Shown here: positions 17,504 to 26,796 of the stretch, in pieces
How positions within the stretch are numbered: position 1 is the first letter of the stretch
Layout of the letters: each line of letters begins with the position of its first letter
Assembly: GCA_002354335.1 (NCBI GenBank)
Contig: DELI01000009.1
Location: 36,046-100,045 of the forward strand
Reading direction: 5' to 3'
Source of the DNA: Sphingobacterium sp. UBA2700
GTDB taxonomy: Bacteria; Bacteroidota; Bacteroidia; Sphingobacteriales; Sphingobacteriaceae
Length of the DNA: 64,000 bases
The notes under the pieces: model-generated
Database searches by the model: none
The model's input: only the letters and a program-made list of their open reading frames with translations
What the model was told of the DNA's origin: nothing
Translations under genes and position numbers: made by a program

Positions 17504-19027
17504 ATGCCTAAATTATATGTTTTTGCAATCGGAGGCACAGGTTCTCGGGTTGTAAAGTCTCTAACCATGCTTTTAGCAGCCGGGATCAAATCCAACTATG
17601 AAATTGTGCCAATCATTCTTGATCCAGATGCAGCGGCCGCCGACGTTTCTAGAACTACTCGCTTGTTGAACAATTATCGTCAGATTAATAAATTTGTAGA
17701 CCCCAACTCAAAGGATTGTTTTTTTACGAATAAGATAGAATCATTGGGTGATGTGGTCGGTGCTGCAACAGGCGATGCCATTAGCAATGAGTTCCGTCTA
17801 AATATAGCAGATCTTAATGGTGGAACTTTTAAGAAATTTATAGACTATAATTTATTGGATACTACTGGAAATAACAAAGCATTGATTTCCCTTTTGTTTT
17901 CCAATCATAATCTTGATTTAAATCTCGAAGTTGGATTCCAAGGCAATCCCAATATTGGCTCTGTAGTATTGAATAAATTCACTGATTCTCAAGAGTATAA
18001 GCAGTTTGCGCAAAATTATACGGCTGAAGATAAGATTTTTATTATCTCTTCCATTTTTGGAGGGACAGGGGCTGCGGGATTTCCTTTGATTTTGAAAAAT
18101 ATCCGAGAAGGAATAGTACAAGGACTGTACTTCGAGAGTTTAAAGAATGCTGTTGTTGGAGCAATTACTGTTCTGCCTTATTTTAAGTTAGATGGTGATG
18201 AAACGAACAATATTCAGAGTTCCACTTTTATGTCTAAGACTAAAGCAGCTTTGAGTTATTACCATACTAATATAACCAGCAATAAGTCAATTAATACTTT
18301 ATACTACATTGGAGACTCTGCAAATAATAATTATAAAAACGCTGTCGGTGGAAGTGCACAAAAGAATGACGCCCATTTTGTCGAATTAGCGGCGGCTTTA
18401 GCGGTTCTTGATTTTGCCGATGATCAAACGCAATATACTAATAAGGGAAAGGCAATTGATCCTAAATATAAGGAATTTGGAATTCATAGTATTGATGATA
18501 ATAATCCAGTAATTACATTCCCAAATCTCGCTGATGCAACACAGGGGATAATTAAGGAAAAGTTGACACAATTATTCTTCTTAAATCTCTATCTAACGGA
18601 CCAGTTAAGGAGAAATTTCCAAGCGCCGTTCGCAGTTCGAAATCCTAAAATAGACGAAAACTTCACGAATAATCAGTTTTATCTTTCCCTATCTGAATTT
18701 CTAAAAGAATTCAGGATTTGGCTTGGCGAATTGAAGCGCAATAAACTGAGTTTTGTACCATTTAAAATTCAAGAACGCTTGGATTCTGAGGGGAATGTCG
18801 TGGATATACAGGTGGTCAGTCAAGATATTTTCACCCTGCTGAACGGTATTGATAAAAAAAGGAAATCCTTCATTGAAAGACTAAGAGGAGCGGGCGCTAG
18901 CTATGAGATCTTAACGCATAAATTGAACGAATTGGAAAGGGACGCTAATTTTTCAAACCCTGAATCGAAATTGTTATATCTATTTAGTAAAGCAACAAAG
19001 GCGATTATTAACAAAGAATTATTTTAA
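17504..19027 (+). CDS. Cassette gene 3: tubulin/FtsZ-like GTPase
   Basis: A 507-residue protein with a tubulin-like nucleotide-binding domain. The N-terminal strand and loop read YVFAIGGTGSRVVKSL (about residues 5-20), and the tubulin signature loop appears as FGGTGAAG (G186-G192, after the strand KIFIISSI), compared with GGGTGS/TG in FtsZ and tubulin. The spacing between the two glycine loops (about 175 residues) is larger than in FtsZ because of an insert, which is seen in divergent tubulin-like families. The second half shows no clear FtsZ C-terminal motif. Expected role: GTP-dependent filament or ring formation in the cytoplasm. It is clearly not the cell-division FtsZ. Confidence 0.75.
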   Translation: MPKLYVFAIGGTGSRVVKSLTMLLAAGIKSNYEIVPIILDPDAAAADVSRTTRLLNNYRQINKFVDPNSKDCFFTNKIESLGDVVGAATGDAISNEFRLNIADLNGGTFKKFIDYNLLDTTGNNKALISLLFSNHNLDLNLEVGFQGNPNIGSVVLNKFTDSQEYKQFAQNYTAEDKIFIISSIFGGTGAAGFPLILKNIREGIVQGLYFESLKNAVVGAITVLPYFKLDGDETNNIQSSTFMSKTKAALSYYHTNITSNKSINTLYYIGDSANNNYKNAVGGSAQKNDAHFVELAAALAVLDFADDQTQYTNKGKAIDPKYKEFGIHSIDDNNPVITFPNLADATQGIIKEKLTQLFFLNLYLTDQLRRNFQAPFAVRNPKIDENFTNNQFYLSLSEFLKEFRIWLGELKRNKLSFVPFKIQERLDSEGNVVDIQVVSQDIFTLLNGIDKKRKSFIERLRGAGASYEILTHKLNELERDANFSNPESKLLYLFSKATKAIINKELF

Positions 19028-19035
19028 GAGATTGT

Positions 19036-22000
19036 ATGGCAAAGAAATTTAGATTATTCGAAGGAGAAGATTTAACACATTGGCAGGACCGAGCTGGCGA
19101 CTATAATGCAAATATTATTAAATCGATTAGAGGAGGAGATATCGATAAAGCAAAGAACTTCCCAACTTCAATACCCTCTCCATTTGCGAGGTTAGATTTG
19201 TTTCGAGCGGCTTTTGCGTCATTTGAAAACCCAGAAATGGAGTTGGATGGTGATTCTAATAACCATAGGATCATTGGCGAATGCTTAGACCTGCTAGAAC
19301 TATTATACAATTACGACAATGTTAAAGATCATTTGAAAATAGTGGTTTGGGATAAGTCGGAGGATTTACCGAAACTAGAAAACTCTAATTCTTTGGGGCA
19401 TCAATTACTGGCAAAAACATTGAGACTATTTCTGAACCAAGATAATGCTGCTTTCCATTTCGATCAATTTAGTCGTTTCTACATTTTTTACTGGGATGGC
19501 TTTGTCTTGGGTGGAACCTCACCTAAGTCGCTTGTATTTACATCGGCGAATTCAAGGGAATTTTCTGCGATAAGCGTCGAAGAAGATGTTTTGTTTTCTG
19601 GGACAAGTAAGCCTTTGTATAAAAGAAATAAAGATTTTATTAAGTATCTGGTAAGCCTGTTTTTTTCTAATGAGATATTGAAAAGAAACATGAATGAATT
19701 CTATGCTTATATCGAGAAAAACTTGGAACAAATTCAAAGAACTGATCACTCCTTTTTCAATGAATTGGATTCATTGGATTTGAATTCCATAAATGATTTC
19801 GCTGAAATTTCTCATGAATCGATTTATCTTGAAGTTTTTAATATTCCATTCCGAAAGATTAAGAAAGCTGACCTTGTTGAAAAAATTTCAAATGAATCGG
19901 AATTCCTGATCCATAGCAGCAAATCAATCCAAGGAGCTATCCCTATGGTACTAGTGGAAAATGGACATCTCGGTCATTTAAAATATTTGAACAACAAAAC
20001 AAATTGGGACGTTAATCAGAAAGTACAGCCGACAAAATTACCATTAGAAAATAGAGAATTACCGGGCAAAGCAATAAAGTATCCGTATTACACCGTAGAT
20101 GATTTTTTAGCCTCAGAAATATATGAATTACCATATAAAATCAATAGCAATCAGTTTTTTGACGGAAACTTTGTGAACGAAACTGCTAAGGAATCCGTGG
20201 GATATCTTTTACCACTTACTCAAACGTTTTTTGACTTGTTTTATGAGGAAGATCTTTGGACCAAGCGATACTCGGGGTTACCTATGATAGAAATAGTTAA
20301 GAGAAATAGTTTTGTTCAAGTTGTACTTCGCATCCCCATCAATCGAGGCAGAAACCATCTGGAACTAATAAAAAGATATGTTACGGATGACGCAAATCTA
20401 ACACAGGGCATTATTAAAACATGTCAGAAATATGTTAGTATTTATCCATTTGTCAAATCCATCGAATACCCTAACTATTATGTTCAAATTATTGACGAAG
20501 ATCGCAACGATTCGTCAGACTATCTGCAATTACAGTTAAGATACGACTCAAATTTGCCTATGTACTCGTCCCTAAAAAGTAAATATGGCAAGAATGGTTC
20601 TTTTTATAATACTGTTTTTCAACAAGTGACCCATAACTTTAATAAAGTTTTATTGAAACAGGTTGATTCAATAGAGGGGAATTACCTGATTCCTCGCTGG
20701 CAAGATGCACCGCAGTCTTCTGATGTGTTTACATTTGCGATAGATTTTGGTACTTCGAATACCCATGTAGAATATAGTAAAAACCAAGAAAGCCCAAAAT
20801 CTTTACATTTCAATTCAGATAAGAATGGCTATGGTTATTCTTTCCCCATTCAAACAATATTAGGAAAGGAACAAGGCGAGCTTCTAGATTTTGAATTTTT
20901 CCCTAGAGAGATCAATAAAAACTTTGCCATAAATTTCCCTATTCGCACAGTATTATTTAAGTACGGTGATTTCAAAGCAACGGATTATAAACCTATCCTT
21001 GACTATAATATTGGCTTTTATTACGAAAAGACGCCATTGATGAAATCCAATAAGTCAAGTGCTGAAACTAATTTGAAGTGGATCAATGATAAAGTTTCTA
21101 ATCATGAACAGAAAGCATGGGTTTATAGCTTTTTGGAACAACTTGTTGTACAATGTAAAGCAAAAATTCTTTTGGAAGGTGGAAATATTTCAGGATCTAA
21201 ATTTGTTTGGACCTATCCGCTGAGCTATAGCTCTAAACAGGTTACTGATATATCAAATCAACTTGATGAAATCATAGGAAAGCATTTTGGTGATAATATT
21301 GTCGTACAGGAAGTTTGCGAGTCTATAGCTCCTTTTTACTACATTTCTAATGAAGGTAAGTTGCTTGGAAGTTCTAGCAATATTTTAGCATTAGATGTTG
21401 GAGGCGGTACTATTGATAGTGTAGTATATCAAAACAATGAAGTAAAATCAATTTCATCGATGCTCTTTGGAGCAAATTACCTTTATGGAAACGGTTATGA
21501 AAAATCCATACACTCTAACGTATTCTTTAGACTCGGAGAAGAGTTTATAAATGCTATTCCAGAAATAAAAGAAAAAACTAAACTTATTAGAGAAGAAATA
21601 GTTTTGAAGGAGAATATGGAGGATATTATTTCTTTTTATTATTCTTTAGAGAATCGGCAAGATTTTAAAGATAAGAAGAATATCAGCTTTTCTAATTTCC
21701 TAAAAGAAAGTAACGAAATAAGAACTGTTTTCCTTTTCTATTACTCGTCCATTTTGCACTATAATTTAAGAGCGATGAAGGCGAATGGCCAGGAAAGTCC
21801 AAGCAAACTTATTTTCTCAGGAAACGGGTCGAAATTTATTGAATTTCTAGATGGTTCAAAAGGAAAATTAAGTTTGGCTGATTACACTGAGTATTTGATA
21901 AAATGTGTTTTTAAAAAGCCAACGGGACAAAATGTTCAATTAACCATCTTTACTAATCCGCACCCAAAGGAATTAACCTCAAAAGGAGCAATCAGTTTGT

Positions 22001-22425
22001 TAAAGGAAGATGATTCACTAGTCGATAGCCTCAGGGTTCGCCGGATTGATCATTATTTTAAAACCTACATAGGTGATAAAAACAATACAGTTGTCTCATT
22101 TGAAAATTTGATTCCATATGAAAAATTAGATCAAACATTAATAGACTCTGTAATCGAGGAATATATTGATTTTTCAAAAATGTTCATGGATCAATCTTCT
22201 ATTAACCTAAGAAACCTTTTCAATATTGAAACCAACTTAAGTGGCGCATACACATCAATTTTAACAAATAGAGAGCGAGCGTTAGAATTTATTGAAACCG
22301 GTATTAAATTAAGAAAAAAGCAAGTAACAGATAATGAACGTATTTCAGACCCTTTATTCTTTTATATAATACGTGGAATGTTAGGCGATATTCTTCAGAA
22401 AATAAATGAAAATGGCATTAATTAG
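19036..22425 (+). CDS. Cassette gene 4: large protein with C-terminal actin/Hsp70-type ATPase
   Basis: An 1129-residue protein without membrane segments. The second half carries all three motifs of the actin/Hsp70/hexokinase ATPase fold in the right order: phosphate-1 AIDFGTSNT (D570-T577 region), phosphate-2 LALDVGGGTIDSVVY (D787-T792), and an adenosine-type motif LIFSGNGSKF (926-934). The N-terminal ~560 residues are unrecognised, Asp/Asn/Lys-rich and probably alpha-beta. Layout recalls SrfB-like and other large Hsp70-related proteins, but I cannot assign it to one. It starts 8 nt after the tubulin-like gene, so an actin-like and a tubulin-like NTPase are made side by side. Probably cytoplasmic, driving or controlling assembly of the complex by ATP binding. 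Confidence 0.75.
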   Translation: MAKKFRLFEGEDLTHWQDRAGDYNANIIKSIRGGDIDKAKNFPTSIPSPFARLDLFRAAFASFENPEMELDGDSNNHRIIGECLDLLELLYNYDNVKDHLKIVVWDKSEDLPKLENSNSLGHQLLAKTLRLFLNQDNAAFHFDQFSRFYIFYWDGFVLGGTSPKSLVFTSANSREFSAISVEEDVLFSGTSKPLYKRNKDFIKYLVSLFFSNEILKRNMNEFYAYIEKNLEQIQRTDHSFFNELDSLDLNSINDFAEISHESIYLEVFNIPFRKIKKADLVEKISNESEFLIHSSKSIQGAIPMVLVENGHLGHLKYLNNKTNWDVNQKVQPTKLPLENRELPGKAIKYPYYTVDDFLASEIYELPYKINSNQFFDGNFVNETAKESVGYLLPLTQTFFDLFYEEDLWTKRYSGLPMIEIVKRNSFVQVVLRIPINRGRNHLELIKRYVTDDANLTQGIIKTCQKYVSIYPFVKSIEYPNYYVQIIDEDRNDSSDYLQLQLRYDSNLPMYSSLKSKYGKNGSFYNTVFQQVTHNFNKVLLKQVDSIEGNYLIPRWQDAPQSSDVFTFAIDFGTSNTHVEYSKNQESPKSLHFNSDKNGYGYSFPIQTILGKEQGELLDFEFFPREINKNFAINFPIRTVLFKYGDFKATDYKPILDYNIGFYYEKTPLMKSNKSSAETNLKWINDKVSNHEQKAWVYSFLEQLVVQCKAKILLEGGNISGSKFVWTYPLSYSSKQVTDISNQLDEIIGKHFGDNIVVQEVCESIAPFYYISNEGKLLGSSSNILALDVGGGTIDSVVYQNNEVKSISSMLFGANYLYGNGYEKSIHSNVFFRLGEEFINAIPEIKEKTKLIREEIVLKENMEDIISFYYSLENRQDFKDKKNISFSNFLKESNEIRTVFLFYYSSILHYNLRAMKANGQESPSKLIFSGNGSKFIEFLDGSKGKLSLADYTEYLIKCVFKKPTGQNVQLTIFTNPHPKELTSKGAISLLKEDDSLVDSLRVRRIDHYFKTYIGDKNNTVVSFENLIPYEKLDQTLIDSVIEEYIDFSKMFMDQSSINLRNLFNIETNLSGAYTSILTNRERALEFIETGIKLRKKQVTDNERISDPLFFYIIRGMLGDILQKINENGIN

Positions 22426-23194
22426 TTTGATCCATGTAATGCTTCTAGTTCAAAGTGAACAAAGAACGGATTTGGTAAGTCAAGGCACGGAAGATAATGG
22501 TGTTTCTAATTATTTTTTTTGGGGTTCAGTTATCTTGAATATAGCTTTTATTTTAATTATAATATATCGAGAATATAAGTCGAGATCTAAGATAGAAAAT
22601 ATTGAAAATGAGCACAAAGAAGTAATTATATCTTATGCCAAGGAAAGTTCTAGAAGAAATGATGAGCGAACTAAAAACCAGAGAATAATATCTCAACTGA
22701 AAACAGAATTATCAAATCTTAGGCTCGAAAATACAAAAAATGATACTGCTGAAAAGAGGTTTGAAGAAGATTGTTGTAATGTGGTAGAACTGTCAGTAGA
22801 AAATACGGATTCTGAACCTTCATGTATTAGATCTTCAGGATTTGAAACAACTCAAGTAGAACTTGCGCCGACTGAATATTATGCTTCTTGCGTACAAGTA
22901 GACGGAACTGGGTATTTAATTATTGAAGATAAAAGGACACATAAGAGCCCCTATAAGATTCTCGAGTTAAATGGGAAATATAGCTACGATGTAGATTCAT
23001 ATAATCAAGATGCTCTGCGGAATGCACTAAACTTTTATAATATTTACATTACCCCATTTTGCATTCCTTCAAATACTTTTCAAGATAACCACACCACCTT
23101 TATTTCTTGGGATGATTCAAAAGGGGTCTTGGAAAAAGAGGGTGATAAATTCCGCGTAGTGGAAAAAATAGAAATTAAATTTTTAGAAAGATAA
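22406..23194 (+). CDS. Cassette gene 5: membrane-anchored coiled-coil protein
   Basis: A 262-residue protein. One strong membrane helix lies at about residues 33-53, followed by a highly charged predicted coiled coil (about 55-115) and a globular C-terminal domain (about 145-262). No family recognised. The frame overlaps the end of the ATPase gene by 20 nt; an ATG two codons later (22412) is an equally good start. Its position between the actin-like ATPase and the channel genes suggests it joins the two through the membrane. Confidence 0.65.
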   Translation: MKMALISLIHVMLLVQSEQRTDLVSQGTEDNGVSNYFFWGSVILNIAFILIIIYREYKSRSKIENIENEHKEVIISYAKESSRRNDERTKNQRIISQLKTELSNLRLENTKNDTAEKRFEEDCCNVVELSVENTDSEPSCIRSSGFETTQVELAPTEYYASCVQVDGTGYLIIEDKRTHKSPYKILELNGKYSYDVDSYNQDALRNALNFYNIYITPFCIPSNTFQDNHTTFISWDDSKGVLEKEGDKFRVVEKIEIKFLER

Positions 23195-23195
23195 T

Positions 23196-24824
23196 ATGGA
23201 ACTAACTCCTATTTTAATAATAGAACTGATAGTAATATGCATAATAGTCATCTATCAACTTAAAGTGGCAATCATTCTCAAAAACGATATTAGTAACTTT
23301 TCGAAATTTATTCCCGACAAGGATTATTTTGCAATTGAAGAGGTTTTTGTTGAAAAGACCACCCTTAAATCTGGTAACATCGAAGATATTGAAAATTATA
23401 TAAATAAGAGCTATGACGAAGAGAACACAGCGAGAAAACGTCTTCCGAAAGAGGTAAGCATACTTTTAATTAATCCTCGAACAAATTCAGGAACGTACTT
23501 TGATAAAATTGTCGAGTCATTAAATATATACCTATTCAAGAATAATGGTGGAATAGCAGATTTTAACATAGTAAAGGATCTTGTAGAGCGCAATGTTTCT
23601 GTAGAGGAAGAACAGATTAAGGAAAGCATTAACAAACCTCTTTATTTGGGCTTGATGGCAACGTTGATTGGGATTATTATCGGGCTTGGAAGTTTGTTTT
23701 TTAAAATAACCGTCACTGATCCAGGGACAACGTTAGAATTAGGAGACTTCTTAATAGCGGTATGCATTGCAATGATATCAAGTTGTTTGGGTTTAGGAAT
23801 TACAACTTTTGTCGGCCTAAACTCCTTTAAGAATGCCAAAGGAGAAATGGAGTTACATAAAAATGATTTTTACAATTTTATCCAAACCGAATTGTTGCCC
23901 TCAGTTAGTCAGGATTTTGGTTCATCGATTAGTCGATTAACTCAATCCATGCAGAACTTCAACAACGATTTTACGACCAATGTAAGTTCACTTTCTGGAT
24001 TATTCCAAAGGAACTATGAAACGCTAAAAGTACAGGATAATATTTTGGATCGTTTAGAGAAAATTAATGCCAAAGATTTTATGGAGTTGAATGCAACTGT
24101 GTTAACAAGATTGGAACGCGCGACAGCACAGTTCGACCGTTTTAATCTATTCATTGAATCACTAAATATTCGTTTGAATGAAACGACGGATCTAAGCCGG
24201 AGCTTGAACCAATTGATGAATAGGGTTAACAATTTTGAGCAATTAGCAGAGAAAATTGACAGTCGAGTCGAGCAGTCTAATAAAATCATTGATTCCGTAA
24301 ATCAGCATTTCGAAGAGTTAGAGCGTTTTGAAAAACGCAACGGACAAATGTTTTTAAAAATCACAGATAACTTGCAAGACACGCATAAAGAATTTGAAAC
24401 GGGATTGAAATCTTCATTTAAGAAAGTTCTGAGTACCATCGATGAAGAAAATCTGACATTGGCTCAAGCTTATCGAGAGAAAAAAACAAAGTTTGATAAA
24501 CTCGATTTGTTGGAGCATATGGATAAGTTAGACAATCTGGAGCTCTTAAAAGGTCTTGATAAATTAGATGTGCTTTTTGAAATGAAGGATTACCTAAATG
24601 CTCATGTTCTTCAAGAGAAAGAAGGTAATGATAAGGTGGCTAGTTTACAGAAATTAATGGAAGAGTTGAAACGGGCTATTGAAAAACGTGAGGCGAAAAA
24701 CTCCAATTCTGAGCTTGCGGCTCATAATTCAAAAGAGATCTTATCAGCCTTAAAAGATGTTCAAGATGAAATTGAAAAAGGTAATAAACGAAGTGTATTC
24801 AAAAAGATTTTTGGAAGGGACTAA
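23196..24824 (+). CDS. Cassette gene 6: MotA/TolQ/ExbB-like channel subunit with long coiled-coil tail
   Basis: A 542-residue protein with three membrane helices: about 4-26, 150-171 (LYLGLMATLIGIIIGLGS) and 185-207. Helices 2 and 3, with the Gly/Ala/Thr-rich pattern, match the MotA/TolQ/ExbB proton-channel fold, and the ~120-residue cytoplasmic loop between helix 1 and 2 is also as expected. The last ~330 residues form a predicted long coiled coil ending in a basic tail (KRSVFKKIF), on the cytoplasmic side. TolQ and ExbB lack such a tail; ZorA of the Zorya defence system has a comparable one. It is followed after 3 nt by its MotB-like partner. Inferred role: proton-driven stator that passes force to cytoplasmic partners. 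Confidence 0.75.
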   Translation: MELTPILIIELIVICIIVIYQLKVAIILKNDISNFSKFIPDKDYFAIEEVFVEKTTLKSGNIEDIENYINKSYDEENTARKRLPKEVSILLINPRTNSGTYFDKIVESLNIYLFKNNGGIADFNIVKDLVERNVSVEEEQIKESINKPLYLGLMATLIGIIIGLGSLFFKITVTDPGTTLELGDFLIAVCIAMISSCLGLGITTFVGLNSFKNAKGEMELHKNDFYNFIQTELLPSVSQDFGSSISRLTQSMQNFNNDFTTNVSSLSGLFQRNYETLKVQDNILDRLEKINAKDFMELNATVLTRLERATAQFDRFNLFIESLNIRLNETTDLSRSLNQLMNRVNNFEQLAEKIDSRVEQSNKIIDSVNQHFEELERFEKRNGQMFLKITDNLQDTHKEFETGLKSSFKKVLSTIDEENLTLAQAYREKKTKFDKLDLLEHMDKLDNLELLKGLDKLDVLFEMKDYLNAHVLQEKEGNDKVASLQKLMEELKRAIEKREAKNSNSELAAHNSKEILSALKDVQDEIEKGNKRSVFKKIFGRD

Positions 24825-24827
24825 TTC

Positions 24828-25523
24828 ATGAGTAAAAATTCAGGTAACTCAGTTTTCTGGGTAAGTTTCTCAGATCTCATGACAAGTCTTTTCTTTATCG
24901 TCTTAGTACTCTTCGTAGTCACTTATGTGAATAATCTGAATGAAATTAAGGCAAAAGAGGAACAATTGCGTGTTTACAGGGAAGTTGAAGAATCCTTAAA
25001 GCCTTTGAAACAAGATAGTACTTTGTTTAATTATGATGAAAGCTATAAAAGGTTTTTATTATCTTTTGATGTTAAATTTGTTCGCGGAAGGGCTGGTGTA
25101 AATTCAAATGATCTAGAGAACTTCGTGATCACTGAAAAAAATATCCTTCAAGCTGGACAAAAGCTAAAATCTGTTATTGACGAAGTCGTTGAAGAAGCAA
25201 TACAACAAAATGCAGGTCAAAGAAATAAAGTGACTTATTTAGTGATAATTTCAGGATATGCATCAAAACTTAATGATGCAGATACTTCTTTAAATGGCAC
25301 TTTCTCCGAGTATCAACTCTCCTATGCCAGAGCATATTCCCTTTGGAGATTTTGGAAGAAAAATGGTATAGACTTAGAAGATCCAAAATATCAAGGCTTA
25401 ATCGATCTTCAGCTGTCAGGGAATGGTTGGGGGGGAGTAGGTAGGACTAATGTTGAAGAAGCCAATCAGCGGTTTATCGTTCAAGTAGTTCCTAAAATTT
25501 CTAACCAACAACTATCTAATTAA
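24828..25523 (+). CDS. Cassette gene 7: MotB/OmpA-like channel partner
   Basis: A 231-residue protein with a short cytoplasmic N-terminus, one membrane helix (about residues 9-32) and a periplasmic domain. The helix start SFSDLMTSLFF places an Asp (D16) exactly where MotB and related proteins carry their proton-binding Asp. The C-terminal region has the OmpA-like peptidoglycan-binding pattern: IISGYAS, then LSYARAYSLWRFW and a final NQRFIVQVV. With gene 6 it should form a proton-conducting unit anchored to the cell wall, analogous to MotA/MotB or ZorA/ZorB. It is the last gene of the cassette. Confidence 0.75.
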   Translation: MSKNSGNSVFWVSFSDLMTSLFFIVLVLFVVTYVNNLNEIKAKEEQLRVYREVEESLKPLKQDSTLFNYDESYKRFLLSFDVKFVRGRAGVNSNDLENFVITEKNILQAGQKLKSVIDEVVEEAIQQNAGQRNKVTYLVIISGYASKLNDADTSLNGTFSEYQLSYARAYSLWRFWKKNGIDLEDPKYQGLIDLQLSGNGWGGVGRTNVEEANQRFIVQVVPKISNQQLSN

Positions 25524-25692
25524 AAAAATGCGACTGTATCAATAGTTGAAAGTCTGTTATACTAACTGTTTTTTTTCTGACGGTGACTTTTTTGAATGTT
25601 CATCAAGAATTTCAAACGTTTTGGTGTTCCAATGGAAACATGAAAGATTTATCGATTTCTTGAAATGGAAATATTCTAGAAAGCCTTCCTTA

Positions 25693-25986
25693 TTATCTTT
25701 TTTTTAAGCTGGCGATGAGCCATATTGCAACTATTATATCGATAATATTCCATAATGTTCGACCGAAAGGGATTTTTATAATTGGTTGAAATAGAATTAT
25801 TAATAGAATATAAATAATGAATGTGGAGTTCTTAAGATTTCGCTTCCTAGGAGGAATTTGGAATATTAACATACTAAAAACGATAATGGCAAAGATTCTT
25901 AAGAGGCTGAAATAACCATACGGCATTGGTAATATCGCTATTATTAAACCTATAGTCAGAACGATTTTGAAGTTTCTAATATTCAT
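25693..25986 (-). CDS. Small membrane protein, DUF6804-like
   Basis: A 97-residue protein with about four hydrophobic segments and the C-terminal pattern FQPIIKIPFGRTLWNIIDII that I associate with the DUF6804 family of small bacterial membrane proteins. Function unknown. The ATG at 25986 overlaps the stop of the upstream nuclease gene by one base (TAATG), so both are probably translated together; the longer frame from 26013 adds nine residues inside the nuclease gene. Confidence 0.65.
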   Translation of the reverse strand: MNIRNFKIVLTIGLIIAILPMPYGYFSLLRIFAIIVFSMLIFQIPPRKRNLKNSTFIIYILLIILFQPIIKIPFGRTLWNIIDIIVAIWLIASLKKR

Positions 25987-26561
25987 TACTTTTCCGTCGA
26001 TACTATTTTCCATAATCCTAAATTATTGACTCTTGCATGTGTTTGAGCTTTAATAAGTAACTCTTCATACTTTACATTCGGAGGGATGGTCATTAGAATG
26101 CCGTTTCCTGATTTAATGATTAACTCGTTGACCATATCTCCGTTCTCTAAGAACACATATGCTAGAGTACGTTTAAATTGATCGAGAGAATCAACATCAA
26201 ACTCTAATCGTACTTTTCGATTTTGTAGTAAGTCCGTCAAGTAAGCTTTGGATTCTTTACCATAATACTGCTTCTTCTTTTTAAAAGCATTGCGGCTCTC
26301 CGGAGCATCAATACCTATAAACCGAATCTTCAACCCATTTGGCCGTAAATTGTCGATCCAGAATGTATCCCCGTCTACGACTTTTGTTACTTGATAATAC
26401 CGATTCTGTTGGGTGTATTCTAATTCATCGGAGACAAATGTTTGATGGTGATTTTTTTTGTCACGATTTTTGAGGTTCTCCGCACTTCGAGATGTACATG
26501 AAAACAATACCAATATTAGAGAACAAGTAATAAGGGGAGTTTTAATTAGATAGTTTATCAT
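25986..26561 (-). CDS. Thermonuclease-family (SNase-like) lipoprotein
   Basis: A 191-residue exported nuclease-fold protein. The start at 26561 gives a lipoprotein signal peptide ending in LFSC. The SNase domain spans about residues 55-185: VVDGDTFWID, then KIRFIGIDAPES, and EFDVDSLDQFKRTLAYVFL, which together carry the Asp, Arg and Glu/Asp positions used by staphylococcal nuclease for Ca binding and catalysis. It probably degrades nucleic acid outside the cytoplasm. It is transcribed toward the cassette, with DUF6804 directly downstream; whether it belongs to the cassette is open. Confidence 0.8.
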   Translation of the reverse strand: MINYLIKTPLITCSLILVLFSCTSRSAENLKNRDKKNHHQTFVSDELEYTQQNRYYQVTKVVDGDTFWIDNLRPNGLKIRFIGIDAPESRNAFKKKKQYYGKESKAYLTDLLQNRKVRLEFDVDSLDQFKRTLAYVFLENGDMVNELIIKSGNGILMTIPPNVKYEELLIKAQTHARVNNLGLWKIVSTEK

Positions 26562-26796
26562 ACCTTTATAATGAGACAAAGATACGGCATAGACTCAGGA
26601 AATTAATACGGGAAACCTTAAAGTAAGAATCTTATATTTATTCTTGAAATTCAAATATCTACAAACTGCTGTTAATTTTTTTGATTCCATTTTTCATGCG
26701 TAATTAATTCCTCGAATTAATAGACTCATCTAATTTTCAATGAATTATATAGCAATTAGTTGATGGAGTAATTGAGCTAATTCCTTGATATGGTAG

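Noticed and set aside
17504..19027. Gene 3 as cell-division FtsZ
   Set aside because: Length 507, altered signature loop, wider motif spacing, and no division genes (ftsA, ftsQ) nearby.
15619..25523. Cassette as classical Zorya
   Set aside because: No ZorC, ZorD or ZorE homologue is visible; only the channel pair is similar.
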